Shown: piece by piece, positions 24,974-33,408 of the stretch
How positions within the stretch are numbered: the first letter of the stretch is position 1
How the letters are laid out: each line of letters begins with the position of its first letter
Made by a program: the position numbers and the translations under genes
Source: Pseudonocardia terrae
Lineage (GTDB): Bacteria; Actinomycetota; Actinomycetes; Mycobacteriales; Pseudonocardiaceae
Direction: 5' to 3'
Length of the DNA stretch: 64,000 nucleotides
Assembly: GCF_021343995.1 (NCBI RefSeq)
Contig: NZ_JAJTTE010000041.1
Coordinates: 1 to 64,000 of the forward strand
Notes under the pieces: generated by a model
What the model was told of the DNA's origin: nothing
The model's input: the letters and a program-made list of their open reading frames with translations, nothing else
Databases searched by the model: none

Positions 24974-25768
24974 AGCGTCGCCGACGTCTTTGCGAGCTGC
25001 CGTGCCGAGGGGCGCGGTGCCCTGGTCGGCTACCTGCCTGCCGGCTACCCGACCGTCGACGAGGCCGTCGAGCTGCTGACCGCGATGGCCGAGGGCGGCT
25101 GCGACCTGCTCGAGGTCGGCGTGCCGTACTCGGACCCGGTCATGGACGGGCCCACCATCCAGGCCGCCGCCGACACGGCGCTGCGCAACGGGTTCCGGCT
25201 GCGGGACGTGTTCAGCACCGTCGAGCGGGTCACGGCCGCGGGCGGCAACTGCGTCGTGATGACGTACTTCAACCCGGTGCTGCGCTACGGGGTGGACCGC
25301 TTCGCCGCCGACCTCGCGGCCGCGGGCGGGCTCGGCGTGATCACGCCGGACCTGATCCCGGACGAGGCCGACGAGTGGTTCGCCGCCTCGGACAAGTACG
25401 GGCTGTCGCGGACCTTCCTGGTGTCGCCGTCGTCGACGGACGAGCGGATCGCCTCGACGACCGCCGCCGCCAGCGGGTTCGTGTACGCGACCTCGATCAT
25501 GGGCGTGACGGGCGCGCGGGACTCGGTGAACTCCGCCGCCGCCGAGATCGTCCGCCGGACCCGGCCGCACACCTCGCTGCCGATCGGCGTCGGGCTCGGG
25601 GTCCGCAACGGCGACCAGGCCGCCGAGATCGCCGGGTTCGCCGACGGCGTCATCGTCGGGTCGGCGTTCGTCAGCGCCGCGGAGCGGGGCGGTCCGTCGG
25701 CGGTCCGTGCCCTGGCCCAGGAGCTCGCCGCCGGCGTGGCGCGGGCGGGCCTGCCACAGCCGGCCTGA
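24941..25768 (+). CDS. trpA: tryptophan synthase alpha chain
   Basis: Cleaves indoleglycerol phosphate and channels indole to TrpB. 275 residues with the catalytic Glu in LLEVGVPYSDPVMDGP and the Asp in the same loop, TYFNPVLRYG, and the phosphate site GVGLGVRNG. The first ~10 residues (MSERASDPSA) are the shared leader repeat; family-like sequence starts near residue 11. The GTG overlaps the trpB stop. Confidence 0.95.
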   Translation: MSERASDPSARSVADVFASCRAEGRGALVGYLPAGYPTVDEAVELLTAMAEGGCDLLEVGVPYSDPVMDGPTIQAAADTALRNGFRLRDVFSTVERVTAAGGNCVVMTYFNPVLRYGVDRFAADLAAAGGLGVITPDLIPDEADEWFAASDKYGLSRTFLVSPSSTDERIASTTAAASGFVYATSIMGVTGARDSVNSAAAEIVRRTRPHTSLPIGVGLGVRNGDQAAEIAGFADGVIVGSAFVSAAERGGPSAVRALAQELAAGVARAGLPQPA

Positions 25769-25814
25769 CGTCGGTTCACGCGGCTGCCGAGGCCGGTGAG
25801 CGGAGGGCGCAGGG

Positions 25815-25905
25815 GTTCCGTGGCGGGTCGCGATGATCGCCGGATCGGACCGCTCGCGGCCGCATACGGCCGGGAACGGTCCGGTTCGATGATCATGAAT
25901 CGGTC
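25815..25905. other. imperfect inverted repeat between trpA and lgt
   Basis: Within the 233-nt gap after trpA, a CGGATCGGACCG segment pairs imperfectly (10 of 12) with a later CGGTCCGGTTCG, flanked by ATGATC on both sides. It could be a terminator or a binding site. Otherwise this gap shows only the lgt promoter. Confidence 0.35.
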
Positions 25906-25989
25906 GCAACCGGGCCGGCGGGGGACGGATGACGCGGGGCGAGGGCGCGAACGGGGAGGTCGGGGGCCCGGTCGTCCCGGCGCCCGCGC

Positions 25990-25995
25990 TACGGT
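25990..25995 (+). promoter_or_regulatory. -10 box of leaderless lgt promoter
   Basis: TACGGT ends 6 nt before the lgt GTG, indicating a start of transcription at the codon and separate expression from the trp operon. Confidence 0.5.
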
Positions 25996-26001
25996 GGCGG
26001 C

Positions 26002-27012
26002 GTGAGCGCCCTCGCGAGCAGCACCGTGCTGGCCTATCTCCCCAGCCCGGACCGCGGCGTCTGGCACATCGGGCCGATCCCCATCCGCGCGTACGCGCTC
26101 TGCATCATCGCCGGGATCGTCGTCGCGATCTGGTGGGGCGAGAAGCGGCTCGTCGCGCGCGGCGGACCGGCCGGCACCGTCGTCGACGTCGCCGTGTGGG
26201 CGGTGCCGTTCGGGCTGGTCGGCGGCCGGCTCTACCACGTCGCGACCGACTGGCGGACCTACTTCGGCCCCGGTGGCGTGCCGATCAACGCGCTCAAGAT
26301 CTGGGAGGGCGGCCTCGGGATCTGGGGTGCGATCGCGCTCGGAGCGGTCGGCGCGTGGATCGGCTGCCGGCGGCGCGGCATCCCGCTGCCCTTCTTCGCC
26401 GACGCCGTGGCACCGGGCATCGTCGTCGCGCAGGCGATCGGCCGGCTGGGCAACTACTTCAACCAGGAGCTCTACGGCGCGCCGACGACGCTGCCGTGGG
26501 GCCTGGAGATCTACGAGCGCATCGACCCGACCACCGGCGCGTCGGACCCGCTGGGCGGCGTGGCCGTCGACACCGCGAACCCGATCGCGATCGTCCAGCC
26601 CACGTTCCTGTACGAGCTGATCTGGAACCTCCTCGTCGCCGCGATGATCGTCTGGGCGGACCGGCGGTTCCGGCTCGGCCACGGCCGCGTCTTCGCGCTC
26701 TACGTCGCCGGCTACACGCTCGGCCGGTTCTTCATCGAGCTCATGCGCACCGACCCGGCGACCCGCGTCTTCGGCGACATCCGGATCAACGTCGTGGTCT
26801 CGGCGCTGGTGTTCGTGCTGGCGGTGCTCTACGTCGTGCTGGTCCGCAAGCCGCGCGAGGTGCTGCCGCCCGAGGTGGTGTACCCCGACGGCGTGCCGGA
26901 CGACCGCGCCCAGGACCGAGCCCAGGACCGAGCCCAGGACCGCGCCGAGGACCGAGACGGTGCACGCGACCCGGAGGTGGGCTCCGGACGGGCCGGCGAC
27001 CGGACGCCATGA
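26002..27012 (+). CDS. lgt: prolipoprotein diacylglyceryl transferase
   Basis: Membrane enzyme that puts a diacylglyceryl group on the lipobox cysteine of prolipoproteins. 336 residues, about seven membrane segments; the Lgt signature is seen in AQAIGRLGNYFNQELYG, with HIGPIPIRAYALC at the front and LYVAGYTLGRFFIELMRTDP near the end. The C-terminal tail after about 290 is hydrophilic with four DRAQ/DRAE repeats. The ATGA overlap with the next gene indicates coupling. A lipoprotein substrate is encoded at 32329-33384. Confidence 0.94.
   Translation: MSALASSTVLAYLPSPDRGVWHIGPIPIRAYALCIIAGIVVAIWWGEKRLVARGGPAGTVVDVAVWAVPFGLVGGRLYHVATDWRTYFGPGGVPINALKIWEGGLGIWGAIALGAVGAWIGCRRRGIPLPFFADAVAPGIVVAQAIGRLGNYFNQELYGAPTTLPWGLEIYERIDPTTGASDPLGGVAVDTANPIAIVQPTFLYELIWNLLVAAMIVWADRRFRLGHGRVFALYVAGYTLGRFFIELMRTDPATRVFGDIRINVVVSALVFVLAVLYVVLVRKPREVLPPEVVYPDGVPDDRAQDRAQDRAQDRAEDRDGARDPEVGSGRAGDRTP
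26902..26949 (+). repeat. 12-bp tandem repeats in the lgt tail
   Basis: Four GACCGNGCCNAG units (26902-26913, 26914-26925, 26926-26937, 26938-26949) encode DRAQ x3 then DRAE. The frame is preserved. Confidence 0.85.
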
Positions 27013-27659
27013 CCACGTCGGCGACCCGGTTCGAGGGGTTCGGCGACGGCGCCGTCGAGTTCTACGACGGCCTGCTGGCCGACAACAGCAAGGCGTACTG
27101 GACCGACCAGCGCGACGTGTACGAGGCGCACGTCCGCGCACCCATGGCGGCCCTGCTCGGCGAGCTCGAGGAGGAGTTCGGGCCGGGCAAGATCTTCCGC
27201 CCGTACCGCGACGTCCGGTTCTCCAAGGACAAGACGCCGTACAAGACCCATTGCGGCGGCTTCACCCCGCCCTTCTACGTCCAGGTCGGGCCCGAGGGGC
27301 TGCTCGCCGCGGCGGGCTACTACGGCATGGCTTCCGACCAGGTCGCCCGCTACCGCACCGCCGTCGACGACGAGCGCCGCGGCGAGGAGCTGCGCCGCAT
27401 CCTGGCGGCCGCGGAGAAGGCCGGCCTGACGGTCGGCGGGGAGCAGCTGCGCACCCGGCCGAAAGGCACCGACCCGGACCACCCCCGGCTCGACCTGTTG
27501 CGGCACAAGGGCCTGATGGTCGCACGCCGCTGGTCGCCGGACGACGCGCTGCACGAGCGGACCTGCCTCGACCGCGTCCGCCGAACCTGGCGGGCCGGCC
27601 GGCCGCTCGCGGAGTGGCTCGCCGACCACGTCGGCCCGAGCGAGCAACCCCGTCGCTGA
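27009..27659 (+). CDS. DUF2461 family protein
   Basis: 216 residues of the DUF2461/TIGR02453 family, recognised by FEGFGDGAVEFYDGLLADNSKAYW, FRPYRDVRFSKDKTPYKTH and FYVQVGPEGLLAAAGYYGM. The biochemical role is unknown. It has no signal peptide or membrane segment. The ATG overlaps the lgt stop by 4 bp, so it is co-translated with Lgt here, though functional linkage is unproven. Its 3' end nearly touches the convergent vanZ-like gene. Confidence 0.88.
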   Translation: MTTSATRFEGFGDGAVEFYDGLLADNSKAYWTDQRDVYEAHVRAPMAALLGELEEEFGPGKIFRPYRDVRFSKDKTPYKTHCGGFTPPFYVQVGPEGLLAAAGYYGMASDQVARYRTAVDDERRGEELRRILAAAEKAGLTVGGEQLRTRPKGTDPDHPRLDLLRHKGLMVARRWSPDDALHERTCLDRVRRTWRAGRPLAEWLADHVGPSEQPRR

Positions 27660-27662
27660 GTC

Positions 27663-27992
27663 CTACCGCCTCGCCCGCCGCGCCAACAGCTCGTGCAGGG
27701 CGATGCCCAGCGACACGCCGAGGCAGTCGACGACCGCGTCGAGGAGCTCGGCGTCCCGTCCGATCGGCAGGACGCCCTGCAGGACCTCCGACAGCCCGGC
27801 GTACCCCGCGAGCCCCAGGACCAGCGGAAGCGGCGGGACGCCCGCCCACCGGCCGGTGACACCCAGCAGGGCGAACACACCCAGATGGACGAGTTTGTCC
27901 ACCCCCTGCGGGGCACTCGGAACACCGGACGCCGGCATGAACAGCACCACCAGGCTGACCAGGACCGCGAGGGCGAAACTCAGCCGTCGCAC
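27663..27992 (-). CDS. VanZ-like small membrane protein
   Basis: 109 residues with three to four hydrophobic stretches (about 5-22, 34-50, 54-66, 85-100) and the family pattern DKLVHLGVFALLG and SEVLQGVLPIGRDAELLDAVVDCLGVSLG. VanZ-family proteins are small membrane proteins of mostly unknown function; resistance to teicoplanin applies to one member only. A clear AGGAGGAAG site lies 7 nt before the GTG. It diverges from pyk across 53 nt. Confidence 0.82.
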   Translation of the reverse strand: MRRLSFALAVLVSLVVLFMPASGVPSAPQGVDKLVHLGVFALLGVTGRWAGVPPLPLVLGLAGYAGLSEVLQGVLPIGRDAELLDAVVDCLGVSLGIALHELLARRARR

Positions 27993-28032
27993 TGTTCGAC
28001 TTCCTCCTACCTGATCGTTACAGAGAGCGCGC

Positions 28033-28038
28033 TAGGCT
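28033..28038 (+). promoter_or_regulatory. -10 box of leaderless pyk promoter
   Basis: TAGGCT ends 7 nt before the pyk GTG. Confidence 0.5.
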
Positions 28039-28045
28039 TGACATC

Positions 28046-29467
28046 GTGACCCGTCGCACCAAGATCGTCTGCACCATCGGGCCGGCCACCGCCACGCCCG
28101 ACCGTATCCGGGAGCTGGTCGCGGCCGGCATGGACGTCGCGCGGCTCAACTTCAGCCACGGCACCCGTGACGACCACGAGCGCGTGTACCAGATGGTGCG
28201 CGACGCCGCCGACGCCGAGGGCCGCGCCGTCGGCATCCTCGCGGACCTGCAGGGGCCGAAGATCCGGCTCGGCACGTTCGCCGACGGTCCGACCGAGTGG
28301 CAGACCGGCGAGGAGGTGCGGATCACGGTCCAGGACTGTGCCGGCACCCACGAGCGGGTCTCCACGACCTACAAGGGCCTGGCGCAGGACGCCCGCGCCG
28401 GGGACCGGCTGCTGGTCGACGACGGCAAGGTCGGTCTGCGCGTGGTCGAGGTCGAGGGCGACGACGTGGTCTGCCGGGTCACCGAGGGCGGCCCGGTGTC
28501 CAACAACAAGGGCCTCTCGCTGCCGGGCATGAACGTCTCGGTGCCGGCCCTGAGCGAGAAGGACATCGCCGACCTGGAGTTCGCGCTCCAGCTGTCCGTC
28601 GACGTGATCGCGTTGAGCTTCGTGCGCAGCCCCGCGGACATCGACGGCGTGCACCGGATCATGGAGAAGGTCGGGGTGAAGCTCCCGGTCGTCGCCAAGC
28701 TGGAGAAGCCCGAGGCCGTCGACAACCTCGAGGCCATCGTGCTGGCGTTCGACGGCGTGATGGTCGCCCGCGGCGACCTGGGCGTGGAGCTGCCGCTGGA
28801 GAACGTGCCGCTGGTGCAGAAGCGCGCGATCCAGATCGCCCGGGAGAACGCCAAGCCGGTCATCGTGGCCACCCAGATGCTGGACTCGATGATCACGAAC
28901 TCGCGCCCGACCCGCGCGGAGGCCTCCGACGTGGCCAACGCGGTGCTCGACGGCGCCGACGCGCTGATGCTCTCCGGCGAGACCGGCGTCGGCCGCTTCC
29001 CGATCAAGACGGTCAGCACGATGAGCACGATCATCGAGGCCGTCGAGGCGGGGCCGGCCAACGTGCCGCCGCTGAACCACGTGCCGCGCACCAAGCGGGG
29101 CGTGCTCTCCTACGCCGCGCGCGACATCGGCGAGCGCCTCTCGGCCCGCGCGCTGGTGGCGTTCTCGCAGTCCGGCGACACGGTCCGCCGCCTCGCCCGG
29201 CTGCACACCCGGCTGCCGCTGCTGGCCTTCACCCCGGCCCCCGAGGTGCGCAGCCAGCTGGCCATGACCTGGGGCGTCGAGACGTTCCTGGTCGAGGCCG
29301 TCGACTCCACGGACGCCATGGTCCGCCAGGTCGACCATGCGATGCTCTCGATCGGCCGGTTCCAGCCGGGTGACCTCGTGGTGATCGTCGCGGGTTCCCC
29401 GCCCTCGACCGTCGGCTCCACCAACCTCATCCGGGTCCACCGGCTGGGCGAGGAGGACCACGCCTGA
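28046..29467 (+). CDS. pyk: pyruvate kinase
   Basis: Glycolytic transfer of phosphate from PEP to ADP. 473 residues with RRTKIVCTIGPAT at the start, ARLNFSHG, the ADILADLQGPKIR-type nucleotide region, VVAKLEKPEAVDNL with the catalytic Lys, MVARGDLGVELP and MLSGETGVGRFPI, then the C-terminal regulatory domain. It stands alone with its own promoter, followed by tesB 25 nt downstream. Confidence 0.96.
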   Translation: MTRRTKIVCTIGPATATPDRIRELVAAGMDVARLNFSHGTRDDHERVYQMVRDAADAEGRAVGILADLQGPKIRLGTFADGPTEWQTGEEVRITVQDCAGTHERVSTTYKGLAQDARAGDRLLVDDGKVGLRVVEVEGDDVVCRVTEGGPVSNNKGLSLPGMNVSVPALSEKDIADLEFALQLSVDVIALSFVRSPADIDGVHRIMEKVGVKLPVVAKLEKPEAVDNLEAIVLAFDGVMVARGDLGVELPLENVPLVQKRAIQIARENAKPVIVATQMLDSMITNSRPTRAEASDVANAVLDGADALMLSGETGVGRFPIKTVSTMSTIIEAVEAGPANVPPLNHVPRTKRGVLSYAARDIGERLSARALVAFSQSGDTVRRLARLHTRLPLLAFTPAPEVRSQLAMTWGVETFLVEAVDSTDAMVRQVDHAMLSIGRFQPGDLVVIVAGSPPSTVGSTNLIRVHRLGEEDHA

Positions 29468-29492
29468 TTCCGGGGTCTGGAAGGATCCCGGC

Positions 29493-30395
29493 GTGACCGA
29501 ACGGCCCGACCCCGGGATCCTGCTCGACGTCGACGGCGTCCCGCGCGGGCAGACCGTGCTCGACGAGCTGATGCGGCTGCTCGAGCTGGAGCAGCTCGAG
29601 GTGGACCTGTTCCGCGGCACCAGCCCGGCGACCTCGCCCGTGCGCGTGTTCGGCGGGCAGGTCGCGGCGCAGGCGCTGGTCGCCGCGGGCCGCACGGTCG
29701 AGCCGGACCGCGGCGTGCACTCGTTGCACGCGTACTTCATCCGGGGCGGCGACCCGAGCCGGCCGATCGTGTTCCGCACCGAGCGGGTGCGCGACGGCCG
29801 CTCGTTCAGCACCCGTCGCGTGCTCGCCATCCAGGGCGGGGAGGCGATCTTCGCGCTCTCGGCGTCGTTCCAGCTCGAGCAGGAGGGGCTGGAGCACTCG
29901 GTACCGTTGGCCGCCGGGGTCCCGACGCCCCAGGACCTGCCGAGCATCGGCGACCGGGTGGTGTCCGGGGCGGGGGCGGCCTGGATCGAGCGGGTGCCCC
30001 GCTCGCTGGACATCCGGTTCGTCGACGAGCCGGTGTGGACCGAGGACCGGGTCGCGACCGACGAGCCCCTCCGGGCCTGGATGAAGGCCGACGGGCGGCT
30101 GCCCGACGACCCGCTGCGGCACGTCTGCCTGCTCACCTACATCTCCGACCTCACCCTGCTCGGTTCCGTGGTGGGCCGCCACGACCTGAGCAGCACCGCC
30201 CTGCAGATGGCGAGCCTCGACCACGCCATGTGGTTCCACCAGGCCTTCCGTGCCGACGAGTGGCTGCTCTACGAGTGCTGGAGCCCCGCGGCGTCGGGCG
30301 GGCGCGGCCTGGCGCAGGGCCGCTTCTTCACCCGGGACGGGCTGCTGGTGGCCAGCACCATGCAGGAGGGCCTGGTCCGGCTCCCGCGCCGCTGA
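29493..30395 (+). CDS. tesB: acyl-CoA thioesterase II
   Basis: Double-hotdog thioesterase hydrolysing medium to long acyl-CoAs. 300 residues with RVFGGQVAAQALVAAGRTV, HSLHAYFIRGGDP in the first hotdog and LDHAMWFHQAFRADEWLLYECWSPAASGGRGLAQGRFFTRDG in the second, including the Asp/Ser/Gln active-site positions. The GTG follows AAGGAT by 6 nt. pyk-tesB adjacency is conserved in mycobacteria. Confidence 0.93.
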   Translation: MTERPDPGILLDVDGVPRGQTVLDELMRLLELEQLEVDLFRGTSPATSPVRVFGGQVAAQALVAAGRTVEPDRGVHSLHAYFIRGGDPSRPIVFRTERVRDGRSFSTRRVLAIQGGEAIFALSASFQLEQEGLEHSVPLAAGVPTPQDLPSIGDRVVSGAGAAWIERVPRSLDIRFVDEPVWTEDRVATDEPLRAWMKADGRLPDDPLRHVCLLTYISDLTLLGSVVGRHDLSSTALQMASLDHAMWFHQAFRADEWLLYECWSPAASGGRGLAQGRFFTRDGLLVASTMQEGLVRLPRR

Positions 30396-30451
30396 CCGGA
30401 CCGGACGGCGGTCCCGGACGACCGGTGGCGGCGGCCGCCGATCCGGCGAGG

Positions 30452-30457
30452 CAGGAT
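30452..30457 (+). promoter_or_regulatory. -10 box of leaderless metY promoter
   Basis: CAGGAT ends 6 nt before the ATG of the sulfhydrylase gene, leaving no room for a SAM-type riboswitch leader. Confidence 0.4.
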
Positions 30458-30463
30458 GGGCGC

Positions 30464-31789
30464 ATGACCGACGACACCGGGGACGGCAGGGAGCGCCGGG
30501 ACCGCGCCTGGGGCTTCAACACCCGGGCGGTGCACGCCGGGGCGGTGCCGGACTCGGCGGTGGGCGCGCGGGCCGTCCCGATCTACCAGTCGACGAGCTT
30601 CGTCTTCGAGGACACCCAGGACGCGGCGAGCCTGTTCGCGCTGCAGAAGTACGGCCTGATCTACAGCCGGATCGGCAACCCCACGGTCGCGGTGCTGGAG
30701 GAGCGGCTCGCGAGCCTCGACGGCGGCATCGGCGCGGTGGCCACGGCCAGCGGCCAGGCCGCCGAGTTCCTCACCTTCGCCTGCCTGGCCGGCGCGGGGG
30801 ACCACGCGGTGGCGGCGTCGGGCCTGTACGGGGGCACGATCACCCAGCTCGACGTGACGCTGCGCCGCTTCGGCGTCGACACGACCTTCGTCCCCGGTGG
30901 CGACCCCGCCGGCTACGCCGCGGCGATCACCGACACGACCAAGTTCGTGTTCACCGAGGTCGTCTCCAACCCCGGCGGCGAGGTCGCGGACATCGCGGGG
31001 CTGGCCGACGTCGCGCACGCGGCGAGCGTGCCGTTGATCGTCGACGCCACCGTCGCCACGCCGTACCTGTGCCGGCCGATCGAGCACGGTGCCGACATCG
31101 TGATCCACTCCGCGACCAAGTTCCTGGGCGGCCACGGCACCACTCTCGGTGGCATCGTCGTCGAGTCGGGGCGGTTCGACTGGGGCAACGGCCGGTTCCC
31201 GTCGATGACCGAGCCCGTCCCCAGCTACGGCGGGCTCACCTGGTGGGGCAACTTCCAGGAGCTCGGCTTCCTCACCAAGCTGCGCGCCGAGCAGCTGCGC
31301 GACGTCGGGCCGACTCTGTCCCCGCACTCGGCGTTCCTGCTGCTCCAGGGGGTGGAGACGCTGCCCTTCCGGATGCAGGCGCACGTCGCGAACGCCAAGC
31401 GGGTCGCGGAGTGGCTGCACGCCGATCCCCGCGTGGAGTACGTGCGCTACGCGGGCCTGCCCGACCACCCGCACCACGAGCGGGCGCGCCGGTACCTGCC
31501 GGAGGGCCCGGGCGCGGTGTTCAGCTTCGGCGTGAAGGGCGGCCGGGCGGCCGGAGCGCGGTTCATCGAGTCCGTGCGGCTGTGCAGCCACCTGGCCAAC
31601 ATCGGCGACGCCCGCACCCTCGTCCTGCACCCGGGTTCCACCACCCACCAGCAGCTCACGACCGCGCAGCTCGAGGCCGCCGGGGTGCCCGAGGACCTGA
31701 TCCGGATCAGCGTGGGGCTCGAGGACGTCGACGACATCATCTGGGACCTCGACCAGGCGCTGGCCGAGGCCGCGAAGGAGAACGCATGA
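30464..31789 (+). CDS. metY: O-acetylhomoserine (O-acetylserine) sulfhydrylase
   Basis: Cys/Met-metabolism PLP enzyme making homocysteine from O-acetylhomoserine and sulfide. 441 residues, the longer length typical of MetY as opposed to MetB/MetC (~385). Landmarks are GFNTRAVHAG, PIYQSTSFVFED, YSRIGNPTVAVLEERLA, and the PLP lysine in IHSATKFLGGHGTTLGG. A related O-succinylhomoserine specificity cannot be excluded. The ATGA overlap couples it to the CoA-binding protein. Confidence 0.9.
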   Translation: MTDDTGDGRERRDRAWGFNTRAVHAGAVPDSAVGARAVPIYQSTSFVFEDTQDAASLFALQKYGLIYSRIGNPTVAVLEERLASLDGGIGAVATASGQAAEFLTFACLAGAGDHAVAASGLYGGTITQLDVTLRRFGVDTTFVPGGDPAGYAAAITDTTKFVFTEVVSNPGGEVADIAGLADVAHAASVPLIVDATVATPYLCRPIEHGADIVIHSATKFLGGHGTTLGGIVVESGRFDWGNGRFPSMTEPVPSYGGLTWWGNFQELGFLTKLRAEQLRDVGPTLSPHSAFLLLQGVETLPFRMQAHVANAKRVAEWLHADPRVEYVRYAGLPDHPHHERARRYLPEGPGAVFSFGVKGGRAAGARFIESVRLCSHLANIGDARTLVLHPGSTTHQQLTTAQLEAAGVPEDLIRISVGLEDVDDIIWDLDQALAEAAKENA

Positions 31790-32262
31790 GCTGGCAGAAC
31801 CCGTCGGCGCTGGAGCGGCAGCGGATCCTGCGCGAGACCCGCACGGTCGCGATGGTCGGCGCCTCGCCCAACCCCGCGCGGGCCTCGAACTTCGTGGCGA
31901 CCTACCTGCTGTCGAGCACGGACTACGAGGTGTGGTTCGTGAACCCCAACGCGACCGAGATCCTGGGCCGCCCCGTGTACCCGTCGCTGGCGGACTGCCC
32001 CGGCGTGCCCGATCTCGTCGACACCTTCCGCCGCCCGCAGGACCTGCCCGGGGTGCTCGACGAGGTGCTCGCGCTGGACGGGGTGCGCACCTGGTGGCTG
32101 CAGTTCGGGCTGTGGGACGAGGACCTCGCGGCGAAGGCCGAGGCCGCGGGCCTGACGGTCGTGATGGACCGGTGCCTGAAGGTGGAGCACGCCCGCTTCG
32201 CCGGCGGCCTGCACCTGGCCGGCTTCGACACCGGCGTGATCAGCTCCCGCCGGCGGGACTGA
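31786..32262 (+). CDS. CoA-binding domain protein (YccU-type)
   Basis: 158 residues forming a single CoA-binding Rossmann fold, as in YccU and the N-terminal domain of succinyl-CoA synthetase. VAMVGASPNPARASNFVATYLL is the nucleotide loop, followed by VWFVNPNATEILGRPVYPSLAD. It has no catalytic or ATP-grasp part. The ATG overlaps the metY stop by 4 bp, suggesting linked function, perhaps sensing an acyl-CoA for homoserine acylation; that link is inferred. Confidence 0.87.
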   Translation: MSWQNPSALERQRILRETRTVAMVGASPNPARASNFVATYLLSSTDYEVWFVNPNATEILGRPVYPSLADCPGVPDLVDTFRRPQDLPGVLDEVLALDGVRTWWLQFGLWDEDLAAKAEAAGLTVVMDRCLKVEHARFAGGLHLAGFDTGVISSRRRD

Positions 32263-32294
32263 CCCCGCGACCGACCCTGCGACCGGCCCCGACC

Positions 32295-32322
32295 GGGCGC
32301 CCCGGAACGGTCCGGGGCGCCC
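32295..32322. terminator. bidirectional terminator
   Basis: A perfect 12-bp stem (32295-32306 with 32311-32322) and a 4-nt loop between the convergent CoA-binding and substrate-binding-protein genes. Confidence 0.8.
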
Positions 32323-32328
32323 GTGCGG

Positions 32329-33384
32329 TCAGGCCGTGACCTTGTTCTGGGTCAGGAAGGCCTTGGCGACCTCGGCGGGGTCGCCGCCGTTGATCTGGAC
32401 CTGCTGGTTGAGGGCCTGCATGACCTTCGTGGTGAGCAGGCTCGACACGCAGTCGAGGGTCTGCTGGAACTCCGGCCCCTGCGCGTCGGCCACGGACTGC
32501 TTCACCACCGGCGCCACGTACTGGAAGCCGAAGATGTGCTTCGGGTCCTGGAGCGGGGTGTAGTTGCCGGTCGACAGCTGGCCGTCGGTGGAGAACGCGT
32601 CGGCCGCGTTCGCCTGCCCCTGGTCGAGGACCTGGTAGACGAGGCCGGGGTCGACCCCGGTGAACTTGATGCCGGTCAGCCCGTACTCGTTCTTCATGCC
32701 GACCAGGCCGTTCTGCCGGGTCTCGAAGGGCGGCTGGGCGGCGAGGGTGATCCCGTCGCCCGCGTTCCCCACCTTGGCGAGGTCCGGCACCGCGGCGAGC
32801 CCGTTCTGCTTGGCGAAGTCCGACTTCACGATGATGACGTCGGTGTCCTCGAACGGCGTCTGCTTGAAGATCGTGGCCTGGCGGTTCTGCGCCTCGAACT
32901 CCTTGACCGTGTTGTAGGTGTCCTCGGGCGTGGCGCCGACCGGCTTGTTCGCGATGCTGCTCTCGATCTCCCCGAGGTACTCGGCGTAGGCGTCGATCTG
33001 GCCGGCCTGGAAGGCACGGTCGATGACCTCGGAACCGCCGATGTTCGACTGGTAGGCCACGTCGTAGCCGCGGGACTTCAGCGCCTGGGTGTAGAGCTCG
33101 CCGAGGACGAACTGCTCCGAGAAGTTCTTGCTGCCGAACTTGACCGGCGGTTTGCCCTGGCCGGGGGTCCCCGTCGGGCAGCTGACGTTCTGCGCGGTCA
33201 CCGGCGTGATGACGTCCTGGCCGGCGGCCTGCGCGCCGGCGTTCGGCGCGGCCGACCCCGAGGACCCGGAGGACCCGGAGGAGCTCCCGCCGCCACCGCA
33301 GGCCGCGACGACGAGGGCCAGCGCCGCGACGCCCGCGGCGAGCGCGGCGACCCTGCCGCGCCTGCCGTTGATGCTTCCGGACAT
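32329..33384 (-). CDS. glycine betaine/choline-type substrate-binding lipoprotein
   Basis: OpuAC/ProX-like binding protein of an osmoprotectant ABC importer. 351 residues with a lipoprotein signal peptide (basic start, hydrophobic 12-27, lipobox VVAAC with C29) and a Gly/Ser-rich linker to about residue 50. The binding domain includes VKFGSKNFSEQFVLGELYTQAL and DAYAEYLGEIE. A GGAAGG site precedes the ATG. Last gene of the four-gene operon. The exact ligand (betaine, choline, carnitine) cannot be told by eye. Confidence 0.9.
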   Translation of the reverse strand: MSGSINGRRGRVAALAAGVAALALVVAACGGGGSSSGSSGSSGSAAPNAGAQAAGQDVITPVTAQNVSCPTGTPGQGKPPVKFGSKNFSEQFVLGELYTQALKSRGYDVAYQSNIGGSEVIDRAFQAGQIDAYAEYLGEIESSIANKPVGATPEDTYNTVKEFEAQNRQATIFKQTPFEDTDVIIVKSDFAKQNGLAAVPDLAKVGNAGDGITLAAQPPFETRQNGLVGMKNEYGLTGIKFTGVDPGLVYQVLDQGQANAADAFSTDGQLSTGNYTPLQDPKHIFGFQYVAPVVKQSVADAQGPEFQQTLDCVSSLLTTKVMQALNQQVQINGGDPAEVAKAFLTQNKVTA

Positions 33385-33408
33385 GAGGATCCTTCCTGTG
33401 GTGGGAAC

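Noticed and set aside
25796..26005. A 69-residue open frame before lgt
   Set aside because: Arg/Gly-rich random-looking composition, no ribosome site, and it overlaps the lgt promoter and start.
27663..27992. Glycopeptide-resistance gene vanZ
   Set aside because: Only the small VanZ-like membrane family is supported. There are no vanHAX or vanRS genes and the family is widespread in non-resistant bacteria.
30396..30463. A SAM or cobalamin riboswitch before metY
   Set aside because: The 68-nt gap is too short for a known riboswitch, and the -10-like box is 6 nt from the start codon.
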